From Tribonema minus (Eukaryota > Sar > Xanthophyceae > Tribonematales > Tribonemataceae): a DNA stretch of 64,000 bases. The DNA lies in the NCBI GenBank assembly GCA_017506865.1, contig JAFCMP010000547.1, forward strand, positions 434,001 through 498,000, written 5' to 3'. Numbering within the stretch: position 1 is the stretch's first letter; each line of letters opens with the position of its first letter. Below, one piece after another: positions 1 through 12,850 of this stretch. Position numbers and translations under genes: made by a program. The notes beneath the pieces are model-generated. The model searched no databases, was not told the origin of the DNA, and worked only from the letters and a program-made list of their open reading frames with translations.

Positions 1-229
1 GGTGCATGATGAGAAGAGTGTTTGTCAGGTGCTTCAGCAAACTTTTTTGTGCGTGCAGCGATGAAGCGTTTCCACCCACCCTAGCTTGAAGCATGCGTGG
101 GTCTGCAAGAGTACATCACGAGACACACCACACGTGCTCCGATCTCACCCACCACAAGCTGCACACGTCAGAGTACTTATAAGGTTGCCAATCTTGTACT
201 GTGAGCCCCACCCACCAGGCAGGTGCGTG

Positions 230-388
230 CAAATGCATATGAGGCACTCAAATGCAACCTCAAGGCTGCGCTGCGGTACGATCCTGTCACAATGGCGGAC
301 AAGGTCGATGTGTTGGACACGAAGGTGGGCGCGTCTGATGCTTGCAAGCATGGCCTTTGACATGTACATGCAGCAGATGAGCAAGTGA
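230..388 (+). pseudogene. Broken inverted copy of the 818-1071 exon
   Basis: Read on the plus strand, this stretch encodes a peptide close to the minus-strand exon at 818-1071. Both contain NLKAALRYDPVTMAD followed by K, V/I and DV. In this copy the coiled-coil part is shortened, and the tail (SMAFDMYMQQMSK) lies in a different frame from the body, so a deletion has shifted the frame. An acceptor-like CAG precedes the homology near 221. The copy is inverted relative to the exon, forming an inverted repeat with about 430 bp between the arms. It is probably a non-functional duplicate. A rearranged alternative exon is possible but less likely. Confidence 0.6.
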
Positions 389-817
389 GATTGAGTGACG
401 GCGGCACGATAAGCTCGGGGTGTGTGTGTTGTTCCCATGGAAAGGAAGGGCGACTATGTATGTACAACAAGCTGCCGCCTGACCCAGGGCAGCGTCTCAC
501 GCAAAAGCGCCGACGCGCTGTTTCAATCTCTCCATCACATACAGCAGTATATGTCTCTATAAGAAGTCCAACGTGAGCGCCGCGGGCGAGAGTCTACCGC
601 CCCTGCCGGCAATCTTCAATTGCTCAAGCAGTTGAAGTAAGCGTCAAACATCATGATCAGCAGCAGCATTCAGCGCGCAAGAGCAACAAAAAGCTGCAAG
701 GATTTTCCAGCCATCCTCAGCCTCAGTGGGAAAATAGTGGCAGTTTTATACATGCAGGCCCATACACAACACAAGTATACACGCACCGCGAGTGATTTGT
801 GTCGCCGGCACTCAATC

Positions 818-1071
818 TCACTTGCCCATCTGCTTCACGTACATGTCGAAGGCCATGCTTAAAAGCATCAGACCTGTGGCGCCCATGTGGATCATCTGCA
901 GCATACACATCTCGTCCATCTTCTTATCCAGCACATCGACCTTCTGGTCCACCACATCAATCTTGTCCGCCATTGTGACGGGGTCGTACCGCAGCGCAGC
1001 CTTGAGGTTGCGCTTGCGTGCCTCCAGCCTGAGGCCTTCTGGCGAAAAGCGGTCCGTGCCCGCCGATTCAC
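818..1071 (-). CDS. Terminal exon of an unknown gene
   Basis: The exon opens after a minus-strand acceptor (TCCATACAG) at 1072 with two bases that complete a codon, stays open for 83 codons and stops with TGA at 818-820. The middle (VDQKVDVLDKKMDE) is heptad-like and charged, suggesting a coiled coil. It is followed by a Met-rich hydrophobic stretch around MGATGLMLLSMAFDMY and a short basic end. No family is recognised. Coding status is supported by the partial inverted duplicate at 230-388, which keeps much of the peptide. Upstream exons would lie at higher coordinates but were not found. Confidence 0.5.
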
Positions 1072-4000
1072 CTGTATGGAACAGAGAGCCAAGAGACAAG
1101 GGATTAGATGAAAAACGAATCAAAAAGATCGTTGAGCTCTAGGTGACAAGGGATGGTTAGCCGCAAGCGCCTTCCATTAGATGCTAGACGTCTCTGATTT
1201 TCACCTGCTGCCAGTGGCAGATGATGCACGGCCAATGCCGCCCAATAGCCAACAGAGGATCTACACTGCGCGCAGCACAGGGCCTTGGATTACTGTTTAG
1301 GGCACATGGTGCACAACACTTCGCCCTGCAGTCGCCGCAGCGCTGCGGCGGCGGCTGCGGCGGCGACGGCGCACGCCGCAAGCTCGCCCCTTTGTGCTTC
1401 GTTAATTCTTACAATCAACTGCCATGAAACTACTCTGGTGATGATCCCACCGACTCTGGCATTTGCCGCTTGCTCATGCAAACATTGCAAAAGGGTTGGG
1501 TGTGTGAGGTGCCCAAGTTGCAGAGCTGCTGTAACGTTTACGCAGACTCCGTGTTGCAAACTGCCATTGAGGGGTCCTCGCTACATCAAACAAACGTCAG
1601 TAGCAGTTGCTTTCAACACCAATGCACGACGAGCTGTTCTCACGCAGTTATGAAACGCACCTGCAGCCACAACCACCTTGGGGCTGCGCAGGTGTGCGAC
1701 CGCACCTTCGACTCGCTGGTCATGAAGTACAGGGTGATGACGACAAGGTCTACTCGAATCGTGACGTAGCAGAACTAGAAAATTACCTCTTGAAGGACAC
1801 CAAGCCGAAATCGACAGCACATTCAACAGCAGCCGATCATGAGCATATTCACCGCCGGCTTCGCAGGTGAGGTGGAGGCCTGCTTATGGGCACGAATGCC
1901 GACGCCGTCGCCAGCATCACCACTAGCAGTAGCGCAGCAGAAATCTCCCGCATCTCGTTGTGGGCAACCTGTTTTGTTTGTGTACCTGTGTGGGGAAACG
2001 GTGATAGCAAAGACACGGTGACAGCAGTGCTCGAGTGGGCAGCAGCGGGCTCTAGGCGGAGGCAAGTGAAGTCACAGTGGTGAAGCGACTACGCAAGTTG
2101 GGAAATACTTCAGCTTTTTGAAAAACAAAAGTCGCTGCTGCACGCAAGCCTGCGGCCATAATTTCACATAATGGCACAACTTCAAGCACTGAGCAAGCAG
2201 GCACCTTGTCTGCTCGGTTTATGGCCAAGTGCGTCAACAACACTTGGCGCGAGTGTACAAGACTCAGTGCGGAACGTCAGGCCTATCTCCACTTTGCGCA
2301 AGCCCGACAGTGATTTGCACAGCCACTTGCGCTTTGTCAAGTCGTCTACGCATGTTTTAAAAAGATCATGGTGAACAAGAACAACAAATACTTCCTCTGT
2401 CCCATAAGTATGTTTCCCATTGTACAAACATGACAGTCCCAGTTGCAATTGCGGCAACCAATGTGCAGAGTCATAATGAAACTTGTGTGTCGGGTATAGG
2501 CCTGTTGCGTGTCAAATTCTCAGCTCTCAACTCTTCGATACGCTGATAAACGGTTCATTACCGTGTATCTAACATTTTGCAGCCCAGCAGGCAGACATGC
2601 ACAGCACGGCAACCACATAGGCTGCTGTGATGGCTGCCATTTTGAGGGGTAGATGCAGTTTCTTGTGTGTGGCATACCAGTATGTCATGGTCAGAAGCTA
2701 AGGCAGGCCTCAGCAACAGCTCACAAGACCACATGACTGCGTATGCACCACATACACCGCTCAAGGCCGGCTGCCGTCCTGTGCTGGTCTACCAAGTTTT
2801 TGCACAACGAGGTGGCAACCAGCACAGCAAGCCTTGCATGTCCATTGCATGGGCAGCAATTTCACCACACCATAGACGAACAGTAGTGAGACGTCTCAAG
2901 AAGTTTGGTTGCCCCACCACATAGGCAATGTGCTGTAGCGCCATGCTCTAGCCAGAGCTTGGTGACACGCCACCTGAGCGACAGCACCGATCTGTGAGGC
3001 TTGCAAGGCACCTTGTACAAACAGGCTGGTGCTCAGGTTGCTGCTATAGTTTAAGTAGCAGCAATGGAACGCCATGTGTGGTTGACAGCTCACCTGAGCT
3101 CATGGTACACGAGCTGCAGCGTGTGCTTCCTTCGCAGAGTTGCAGTCGCCTGCGACTGCACTCCCCCAGGCAGACATCAATGCGCCGCCCACACAGCACA
3201 CCAGCAGGTGCACCGGCCACCACACAGCATCTTTGCTGCTTCCTTAAGGGATTCCGACTGCCTGGCACATGCCAGGTAGTGCCGGCAGCGAGTTGTAGCC
3301 ACCTGACTGCCACCTAGCTCAATTTGGGACCTCCACGCCAAAAGCCGCCTTGCCGTCCACAGGCACACCCTGGCCATGTGGTGCGCTAAGTAACTCTGGA
3401 ACTAATGCCATCATTGGCAGCTGTGAGCAACCACTCCTCCTCAAGTGTCGTGTAGCGCGTGTGCTGTGTGTGGAGCTGCCACAGTGATTTTTGCGCGCCA
3501 CGGCGGATTTGACTTTTGGCGAAATTTTGGCCCAGATTTGACTCCGAAATCTGGCTTTTTTTCAGATAAGCTCTACTTCAATGGTGAAGATTGTAACGGA
3601 CTTCATTTTTGAAAATTGTTCCGGAAAGCTCGGGACTTGATCATCAATTTTTACATAGGAACTGTTCACCAACAAGCCCATCTCAAAAAGTTAGCTTTGA
3701 GGCGACTTTTAAGGGAAACATACTTATGGGACAGAGGAAGTAGCTTTTATTCCTTACCCCTCGATCACCAGACGATACATACATACAGGTCGCAGGGCAC
3801 TGATTTCGCAGCTGAACACGCTACTAGCCTCTCCAGCCAGGCCGCTCGACTTGATTGCTTGCTTGCTACGCCGCTGGAACGCACGCAGGCACAATCGACC
3901 GCACGCACTGTTTGGTTGGGAATAAACCATTCTGATTTGAAGTCGGAGTGTCACCTCTCCCAGATCTGGTGCAGACGGGGTGTGTGTACCTGATGGAGTC

Positions 4001-4257
4001 GAGCGCAAGCTCGCGCAGCAGAGGAGCAGTCGGACAGCAAGAATCATCATGGCTGGAGCGGTTGTCTGCTGAGTAGTTGGACTGCGGAGAGCGCATGGTT
4101 ATGCGATTTGCGGGAGTGCACACAGCACTTGGCGGCAGAACAGCGGGAACGCAACCAGCGGCAGAGCAGTCTCTCATGCGCTTCTACGATGACTGGGAAC
4201 AGTCAGCCCCTCCATAGCTACAGCGCACCCTATGCTGGTTACGAAGAAGCTGGCACG
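1072..4257. other. No recognisable gene
   Basis: Only short overlapping open frames without splice or domain support are present. It contains one copy of a dispersed repeat (1113-1176) and a GC-rich patch near 1320-1390 made of GCGGCGGC-type triplets. The stretch 3500-3760 is comparatively AT-rich. No RNA gene, promoter or terminator was identified. Confidence 0.4.
1113..1176. repeat. Dispersed repeat, copy 1
   Basis: It shares the core GAGCTCTAGGTGACAAGGGA and the following GGTTAGCCGCAAG with copies at 22015-22109 and 40437-40530. A short fragment is at 41192-41225. No terminal inverted repeats or target duplications are visible, so the class is unknown. Confidence 0.6.
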
Positions 4258-4265
4258 AGCATTCT

Positions 4266-4995
4266 TAGGGTTGGCACGTGCGTAGATAGTATATATACGG
4301 TATATTGGTACATACGCGTATATATACGCGTAGACGCCGAAACGGGGCGTATATTCGCGTATACGCTTTTGCACCGCTGTGGTGCTCACGAGCGCTGCCC
4401 GTGGCCCAGCGCATGCCAAGGGTAAGGTGGCTAGGGCTATCTGGGGGCCAGAAGCGGAAAGGCAGGGCTGAGCGGTGGTCTCAAGCCACAGAAGGCGCCT
4501 GCACAGCCTGAACTTGGCAATTCAGTGGCTCAGGCAGCTTCGCACCTGGCCAGCAGAGCCTGCATGAGCCTTCACGGCTTGTTCTGTCGGTGATGTGGAA
4601 GAGGACGATGGGAAGGGAGTCGCTGCACATGCTGACAGACACGCTGCCCTCTGACGAGGCGCAGCTTTTCAGCGGCACCATGCGGTCGGCGCACTCAGGC
4701 CGTAACCAAGCTTCTTTTGGCATTTCGGCCAACTTCAAGAAAATCCCACACTTCAAGTGTTGCTCTGATGACACTTTATGAAGGCAATTATTTCTAGTGT
4801 CTGCATGTCTGTAATCAGCACCCTGAGCCCGTTCGAATGCACCTGGTTTCAGAGAAATCTAAAGACGACAAGTCGTCGTAGCGAGATTTGGCTTTGTCAG
4901 ATACGCTAATATACGCAGTATATACGTATTGTACGCCAAAAATACGTATATATGCGGGTATGCAAAATCCAAATATACGCAATGTGCCAACCCTA
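4266..4995. mobile_element. hAT-like non-autonomous transposon, copy 1
   Basis: This 730-bp element has 12-bp terminal inverted repeats: TAGGGTTGGCAC on the left, and its reverse complement GTGCCAACCCTA on the right. It is flanked by a perfect 8-bp direct repeat, AGCATTCT, at 4258-4265 and 4996-5003. An 8-bp target duplication and a TAGGG terminus are typical of the hAT superfamily. Both ends are filled with short subterminal motifs built on TACGTATA and TACGCGTA. The interior (about 4400-4800) is GC-rich and carries a 63-codon open frame at 4590-4781 but no recognisable transposase, so the element needs an enzyme from elsewhere. The interior may be captured host sequence. Confidence 0.88.
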
Positions 4996-5003
4996 AGCAT
5001 TCT

Positions 5004-6848
5004 GTACGTGAGCGGCGGGGTGCTGAGCGCTTCGGCACCAAACGGCGCCAAGATATGTGTATATCGCTCGGTGTGCAGCAGAGGTTGACCAGGGTATTGT
5101 CAGCAATATGGTCGCTCAGTGCAGCAACTTTCTCCACTACATGCAGCGAATTGCAGAAGGCGTAGCTGCAAGCGTCGCAGCAGCTCCGCGGCGAGATGAC
5201 GTGTGGCCGGGGGACGTTGCCGAGGTGGTACTACTTAGACACCATTCACCATTTCAGACTTCGAACCAGCTTTGGCACCGCGCTAAAGGAGCTGGTTGAG
5301 TTTTAGCAACCGCCAGAAGCAAAGTATTGGCACCTTCATGCGCCCGCGCCTGCACTGCATGTGTTACAGGATGTCAAATTGCTGTACAGGCAGGTGCCCT
5401 AGATCGGCGACGGCTGCGCACGCGGGGCGCACGACAGCAGCGCCGCGGCGACACCGCAGCTTTGCGAGGGCAGCGGCACTCGCTGCGTATGACTGCAAAA
5501 CCGCAGTGGCGTAGTTCGGCAAAGGCGGCCCGTGTTTGCCGCGGCGGCGATGCAGGTCGGCGACGGCTGCGCATGCGTGGCACACGATAGCAGCGCCGTG
5601 GCGGCGCCGCAGCTAGGCGAGGTGGCAACGCAGGCGCGCCGCTCAGGGGTGCAGCTTTGCAACGGCGCCGCGGCAGCGTCGCGGCCCGCTGGGGCCAGCG
5701 TTGTGCGCGCAGCGCTCGACAGCGCAACAGAGGCTGCGCAGCGGCTCAGACGCAGTAGCGGCGACGTAGCGGCGGGCAGCCTGCAAGCGCATACCGCATG
5801 CTCGCTTCACCCTGCAGACGCTTTGTGGAAATGCTGGCGGTACACTGCAGCATGCAATTTGTCCTTTGTGAACGGCATGACACATACCGCACAACATGCT
5901 TAACTTTTCCTGCAAGTACATGATGGACTTTTGGCGGCACAGTGCAGGATACAACTCATCATGCGCAAACTGCACATGCTTTCATATGCACCACACGCAA
6001 CCCAAGAGAGCAGGCGAGCACATGCTCCGAACGACGCGTTACATGCGCTCTGGTATTTAGGTTCGGATCACACGCAGCGACGCTTTGCATGCACTCTGAT
6101 AGGAAGGTTCGGGGGGTTTACACGAAGCTGAATGCAAATAGCAGCCTGTTGGTAAAGCAGGGCATACATGATGTATGATACATCCAGTGCTGAACAGGGC
6201 ACCACTCTAGTGCTCGTGTTACAAACCACACTCGTACAGTACAACACAGATTGCCCCAAGTGTAATGCAGGGAGAACTTGCACCCTGCACCTCTGGTTTC
6301 ACGAGGCTGCACAGACAACAGTAAACAGAGCTTACTGCAACATGCAGACAAGCATGTGGCGTGCAACACACAGAGAAGCACATGGCACAGTTGAATAAAC
6401 TACAGCGAGGCATCGTATGGCGCCACAGCAGGACACAGGCAGACAGAGCAGTGTGTGTCTCCCAGGAAACAATACGTGAGGTATTACCGAGTCAAGCGGT
6501 CTCTAGTCCTGAGGGGTATTCCCTGTGTACGTCACGAACCACTCTGTGCAGCGCGTCTACAGGACTGCGCTGAGCATCGCTGCAGGGCAGTGCCATGCCT
6601 GAGTGCAATCAACAAAGTCGGGCAGCAAAGCAACATTCATGAGCGTCCAGCAGATTGGCGTCCCCTCCCCCCCCCCTCATATGAACATAACGTCAGGACC
6701 CAACGTCACAACCCCATGTCTAGGGTTAAACCATGCCGCCCTTGCAGCAGCCAGCATGCAGCTCAACCCTCGCCTTTCAATCTGCCCCACCCCGCGCAAA
6801 ATCACCTACCTCAACGCTCGAAGTACATCACAGCGACAGGCTCCCCCC
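5004..6848. other. Intergenic, with a GC-rich patch
   Basis: Between about 5150 and 5790 the sequence becomes very GC-rich, and it carries a diverged tandem duplication (5396-5470 resembles 5556-5630, sharing GTCGGCGACGGCTGCGCA-like blocks). An Ala-rich open frame exists at 5532-5903, but long frames are open on both strands, as expected from base composition alone. The rest has no supported gene. The stretch below 6849 would contain the 3' UTR of the gene ending there. Confidence 0.35.
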
Positions 6849-9800
6849 TTACATCTGCAGCATGGCTCCGATCACCGCCAGAACGGCGACGCTCGCGCCG
6901 CCAAGCGCGGTCCCCGCGGCGGCGGAACTTTCATTGACCGTCGCTGCGCCGCCGTCCGCGGCGCCCTGCTGAGCAGTGGGCTCAACGCTGGGGGCGGGGG
7001 CGGCGGCGGGAGCGTCGCTCTTGACGTCAAACGCCGCGACGGGCCTGAACGAAATGTAGTTGAGCTCGAAGGCGGCGACGTCGGTGAGGCAGACGGCGAG
7101 GACGTGCTCGCCCGCGGGCAGCGCGATGAGGTCTGCGGAGACGAAGTCTCCGAACTGCTTGTAGCCGAGGGTGTTGACGCCGGGGAGGTCGAGGCCGCCC
7201 GCGGCGACGTGTTGCGCTGCGCACGAAGGACCGTTTGTTGGGTGGCGTATAATGAGAGGAAGGCGGAAATGAATGCAATGATGCCCCAAGTTGTTGCAGG
7301 CAATAAAGTATCAGTACGCGAGGTCGAGGCCGCCCGCGGCGACGTGTTGCGCTGCGCGTGAGGGATCATCATCAGGAGGCGGAACTGCGAGAGAAGCGGC
7401 CGCACTCAAGGTTTGTTCTTGATACTGCAAAGACGGTGCAAAAGCGGCATATATGATTTGCGAGTGCAAGGAACCTCAGAGTTGGAAGTACAGGCACAGA
7501 CTTCTCATCTGGGAAATTGAAGCCACGGAAAACTTTTTGTTGCTCTGAATGACGGCAAGTACTGAGCCGCCCGCATCGCAAGTGAGTGATCCAAATTGCA
7601 CGAGCAGACAAGGCTACGTGCTGCCATTGGCAGGTTGCGCGCAAGGCGCCAGCGCCAGCTCACAAAGCATCAAGTTCCTGCAACTTCACATGTGACAGCC
7701 CATCTTCTGCAACTTCACGTGTGACACTCTGCGCTCACCGTCCTCTTTGCACGGGTCCGCCTCGGCGCCCGTGCCGCGCACGATCTTGGTGACAACGGGC
7801 AGCAGCGCTCCGTTGGGGTCGTGCACTGCGATGCGCCACGTCGCGGTAAAAACGCCCGCCGCGGGCACGTCCACGGTGTAGCGCATCCACTCGCCGGTGA
7901 CGCCCATGCCCACTGCAGCAGCGCTCAGCAAGGGGGACAGGGGGGGAGGGGGGGGGGGGGATTTGGTCATGCGCTGAGCAATGCTGTATTTCAAGGCTAC
8001 CATATTTCTTTAAGTTCAACAGACAGGGGGGTGGAACATTTGGGCACACGCTGAGCAATGCTGTACTTCAGGATTGCCATACTTCAAGTTCAACAGACAG
8101 AGGCAGCGCGCTCGGCAAGGAGCGGAGTGGGGAATGTCGGGCGTGCTGAGCGGTGCTGCATGAGTCGTACTGGATGAGGACTGCGCGCTGCGGAGGGCGC
8201 TGCGGCGTGCTTGAGATTTCGTCCACGCTCTGCAGCTGGAAGAGTCGCAGTATCTGACCTATGACCTTGGGCCACGCGGTATGTTCACTACTTCAAGTTG
8301 AAGAGCTCGCGCTGAACTGTAGTGATTGTGCGCGCCGAACTGCAGCAGTAGGCGTACAAACGCATGCTGAAATACGGATGCATGCTGTGTATGTACAAAT
8401 GTATGTACGTACGTGTGTACGTGCGCTAGCCATGCGCAGGTGGAGAACTGTGGGGAATGCGTGCTAGATGCAGCAGCACTCTGGTACCTGTCACGCTGCT
8501 GTCTCACGCTCTTGTGAAAGCTTGCAGGTGCATTCAGGCCAGTGTGTGACTTGAAATTCTCCTGATGAAGCATGCAATGAGCTTGACATCCACATTACAA
8601 AAATGGGCATAGCTGCTGGTACCGTGAAACTCCAGCAACTTCTTGAGCTGCTTGACACTCCAATATTGCATCACGTGGCGTCAAAACTGGCACAAGCGTT
8701 GCGGCGCGGCGCGGCGCGCGCTGCCCAGAAGGACCGCACCTACGGCCTGTTTTCAGTGCTCAAATACTTCAGTTTCAGGCAGCAGGTCCCCGCAGCACGT
8801 GCGGCGCTGCCATTGATGAGGTGCTCCAGGCACATTTTGTGCCGCTCTCGACCAATTCCCCGTAGTCAACATAACACTAGCTGTGCTGTTGCCGCCTCTC
8901 ACAGTTTGCTCTGAGCACATCCCAGACTGAATGCAAACAGACCCCAAACCCTCGACGTAGCCCTAACATGCACGACCCTAACCCAACCCGCAACACCACC
9001 GCAGTAATAACCCTAACCCCAACCCTAATCGTGAGCTGCAAGCTCGCCTGCTGCCTCCCTAGCCGCAACTTCCACTCCAATTTTAACCCTAATCCTAACC
9101 CCAACCCTTGGCTAACCCTAACCCTAGCCCTAACCCTAACCCCAACCCTTACCTGCGAGCTCGCCCGCCGCCTCCGACGCGTCGGGATTGGTCGCGCCGG
9201 ACACGTCGTTGATCTGCAGCGCCACCGGCTCGCCATCCTCTTCAACTCGCAGCTTGTTTTCCGGCATGGTCGCGTCTGCTTCCAGCTCAATGTTGTGATA
9301 CGCGATGCCTTCGCCGCCCATGTCAAAGTACTCCGCCTCCAGTACGCCTGCGGCGACAGAGTGAGGTCAAGGTGTAAGATCACCATGGGTGGGGTGTGTG
9401 CTGTTTTCTTTTTCACGCATGAACTTCATCATTGTTCACGATTTAAAGTTTGTCATGGCCTTCTCATGGTGAATCAACATAGTTGTTAATTTTTTAACGA
9501 TAGAATCAGCACTCATGGCGTGAAGCTGATGACGTCAGGTCTGCGATGGTGGAGTGATGAGGCCTCCATGGCAGTGCTCAGGCATCTACGAGTGAGTAAA
9601 CGAGTGAGTGAGTGAGTGAGCAGATAGGTGCAGCGCCAAAGCTAAACATTCTGTGCATTTATCAAGTGAGTCTGCTGACGTCAGCTCTGTAATGTCAAGC
9701 TTGCGCCGGCAGAAAGTTTGTACTCGATGTTGGCACGCGCGCACTCTCACCTATCTCTGTTTCAACTGAAAAGCAAATTTACCCTGCATGCAATAAAGCT

Positions 9801-10159
9801 GATAGACTTGGCAGCTGCCGCTGAACAAACAGACGCAGATAGGAGGGGGCAGAACAGTTTGGTGTGCTTGCATACGGCAGGGCAGTTCTCATTGGCTGTG
9901 GCCAACAACAAACCGTAGCACATGAGCACTGATTGTGATATGTTGATGTCAAGAGTACAAGCATGTGGCATGCTTTTCGGTTACCTGGTAGTGTGGTGGG
10001 GACATATGGGGTCCCGCCCAGAGTCACGTATGCGGGATCGACCAGCAGGCTTCTTGCTTGACCACCTTCAAAGTCGACGACCATGGTGGCCGCATTGGCC
10101 ATTGCTGCGCAGAGCGCCGCGCCGCCGGCAATCGTGCGAGCTCGTGTTCCGGTGACCAT
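6849..10159 (-). CDS. Secreted GPI-type protein with CBM6-like domain
   Basis: Four exons on the minus strand (10159-9985, 9347-9153, 7912-7739, 7216-6849) join in phase to encode 303 residues. Every intron is GT-AG. The ATG at 10159 is chosen because it begins a signal-peptide-like stretch (TIAGGAALCAAMANA). Exon 2 opens with VLEAEYFDMGGEGIAYHN, the start of a CBM6-type beta-sandwich. Exon 3 has GEWMRYTVDVPAAGVFTATW and exon 4 has LPAGEHVLAVCLTD and FELNYISF, the later conserved strands. The C-terminus is an Ala/Pro/Ser-rich linker followed by a hydrophobic tail (GGASVAVLAVIGAMLQM), typical of GPI attachment. The inferred role is binding of cell-wall or extracellular polysaccharide at the cell surface. 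Intron 2 begins with TTAGGG-like repeats and intron 3 holds a copy of exon 4's acceptor. Confidence 0.85.
7185..7358 (-). repeat. Duplicated acceptor end of exon 4
   Basis: A 39-bp block spanning the intron 3 acceptor and the first codons of exon 4 (7185-7223) is repeated at 7320-7358, inside the intron and in the same orientation, with essentially one base difference. The extra copy keeps the CGCAG acceptor and could be an alternative 3' splice site. Confidence 0.8.
9060..9152. repeat. TTAGGG-like repeats in an intron
   Basis: Degenerate CCCTAA units begin right at the donor of exon 2 of the CBM6-like gene. On the minus strand the intron starts GTAAGGGTTGGGGTTAGGG. Further units reach back to about 8960. 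It is an interstitial tract, not a chromosome end, because coding sequence flanks it on both sides. Confidence 0.75.
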
Positions 10160-12842
10160 GATGAGTAAAGCGAGCTGCCGAGGAGCGGGAGAAGGCGCAA
10201 GACCCTTGAGCGCTAGCTGCTTTACAGCATTGACGTGGGTGTGGCTACGCAGCAGAAAGACGGCCTGTCGTCACGCAGCAGCGCTACAGTACTTAAATGA
10301 CATCAAGCATGTGCCGCGCTAGCGCGTCGCTGCAGCAATGACGTGCGATGTGGTTGCGCAGCACGAAAACAGCCTGACGCAGCATCGTTTTTGACATCAA
10401 GCGCAAGTGCGGTCGCAAGTCGCTGCAGCAAGTCCATGCCAATCTCACTTTTGGTAGACGCCTGGCTTGAGCTTGCTGCCGAGTGCTGAACGCAGAACCT
10501 GAAGTAAAGAGCGTTGTGCAACACGATTGCAGGCAGCATGCTTCCGCATTTCGCTGGATTGGATTGCGCGTTCACTGTGCTTTTCTCAAGCTGGCTTTTT
10601 TGGGTTTGCTTTATTCTCCCGCGAGGTCGAAAGTTGAAGTTTTGGCTGGAGAGTCACGGCGCTTGCTGTGGCGTGTGCTAACACAGAACCCGAGGGTTCA
10701 CCCTCACTCACGCACAGATGAATGTGTTACACAGGTGAATGTTGGATAATGCAGTTTCAATTTCACTACAGTACAGTGCCCAGTGTTTATTGGAAAAACT
10801 AGCTGCACTTGACATCATTCAGCTTTTAAAAAAATGCAATGGCATGACAGTCATCTGTCCATCCTTCTTTCTTTGATTAACTCCAAACATGACTTCAAAA
10901 ACTGCTGGAACGGATTAACGACACCAGAGAACACGCATCTTTCGCCCGCATTTGCACGCTGCTGGTGACATGGGTGGTTGAGACAAGCTTGTCAAGCGCA
11001 TGCCACAATGTTTACAGACGACCTGCCGCACACACATTACTTGTGAGCTCGTTTCTGTGACTCACATCGGATTGGGGCCTCCCAAAACGCGTTTGAGAGG
11101 GGAGCAGGACGAGCTCACCTGAGGCAGCAATGTAGATGGCAGCGCGTACACTGCCTGCAGATTTCGCCGTAAAATACGTACATTGATCTCGTCGTAGTGT
11201 ACACTTACAAACTTTCACATCCCTGAGAATGAAGTTTAGGGGAGTAGACACTCTTGAAGTGGTGGGCACAGGCAGCGAAATTGCACAAACAACTTGAGCG
11301 CGCAGGCTGCGACTATTGCACTCAACGCGGCTAATTGCCACAACACACACGCAGCTTTGAATGTACATGAAGGAAGTTGCAAATTATCGCCGAAGGGGGA
11401 GGAGAGGGGAGGATGAGGGACTATACTACTGCTAGGTGAATTCTGACTGTAGATGCCATAGTGTCAATTGAGTGCGCGCGACTCGATTGAGAGTAAACGC
11501 ACCTGAACGTTTCTTCTCATAGTGCAGTAGCCGTGGCTGTACAGCACATGAGCCTCAATTGTAGGCTGCCATGCACATGCGTGCAGTCGTGACCTAAATC
11601 GGTACTCGAATGGATTTCACTCTACACACAACCTTGCAGTTGTAACATATGTGCGCCTCTGCAACTGCATGCAGTCGTGGCAGGTGTGCGCATGCATTGA
11701 CCACCTGTATGCATCGTCTTCTGCAACAAAGACTGACACTCTCGTTGCAGTGTGATTGATCATTTGCAGCACAAGGCAGAGATAGCAAGCACAAAATGCA
11801 CATGGTCACTGCCAAGCAGATGCATTTGGCAGTGCAACACATGGCACACCGACGCAGGGGCTGCGCATTGTCAGAAGAAAAAAAGTTGTGTATTCAAATG
11901 TGGATTCTGTGCCCACCAAATTGGGTGCGCATGTGCCGTAGGCAACTAAAAGGGAATTCTATCTCGACAGTGCTCAGCGAAAGGCTCGCCCCCTCCCCCC
12001 CAGAGAACCCTGGTAGAGAGGGATCACTGCGCCGCGCCATCAAATCTTAAGGCACCAGTGCTCAAACTAACGCTTTGGAACAACATCACGACCCCTTGAC
12101 CGTAGGAGCACAATGCGTGGTAGCTGAGAGGCGGCGGCACTGAAGGCATGCTTGATGGCGCTGCTGCAGCCGCTCCTTGCAGTCGCTTGACGCGTTGTCG
12201 AGCGTCCCGCCTTGAGCTCTGCAGAGGATGTTACGGCCAGTCGATGGAGGCGGCGTGCGCTACGCTTGAGCCATCCAAGCAACTGCAGGAGCACAGAGCA
12301 GCGAGGGAACAGCAGCAGCAGGGGGGGAGAACAGACAGGCCACAGCGCATGCACTTGCGCAGCAACATCAAGAGCTGTCAGCAACCGCTAGTACAGGGAT
12401 AAATAGGGCCTATTGTGAACATAGATTAGCGTTTGTGGACCACTCAGGCTTCAGAACCTGTTTGGTCAGTGGAAAAAAAGGTCTCGCTTGGTACAGCACC
12501 TGAGCTAGTTGAGCCCACGCGCCTAAGCCTCTGCACCGCGGCAAGGTGGAGACCGTAATCGCAGAGGAAAAATTGTGTGCGGAGGTGAGCGATAGCCATC
12601 ATCTCACCACCTGGGCCGGCTGGACAGCAGTTCCTACTTGTCTCTCTCAGGCTGCTTAGTCTATCTTCACTCTGGTCTGACGTATTTGAAGTATGCTACT
12701 ACCTGTAGCATTGTAGGTTGTGCTATAATGTTCATGTCCTGATAACAATTGTTGATTGTGAAGCAAATCAAAGTAGATAGGCAATCAGTAGTTCTTGCGG
12801 AAGTTCTGCTTCACATATGGGTCAACTTCAACTGCACCATTG
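10160..12842. other. No recognisable gene
   Basis: This is 2.7 kb upstream of the CBM6-like gene. The part next to 10160 presumably holds its promoter, but no TATA box or other element can be identified with confidence. Nothing else is supported: the open frames are short and overlapping, and no repeats with clear ends were found. Confidence 0.35.
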
Positions 12843-12850
12843 AGCTCTAG

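Noticed and set aside
5532-5903. Ala-rich 123-codon open frame
   Set aside because: A GC-rich patch with equally long frames on the opposite strand and an internal degenerate duplication; no protein family.
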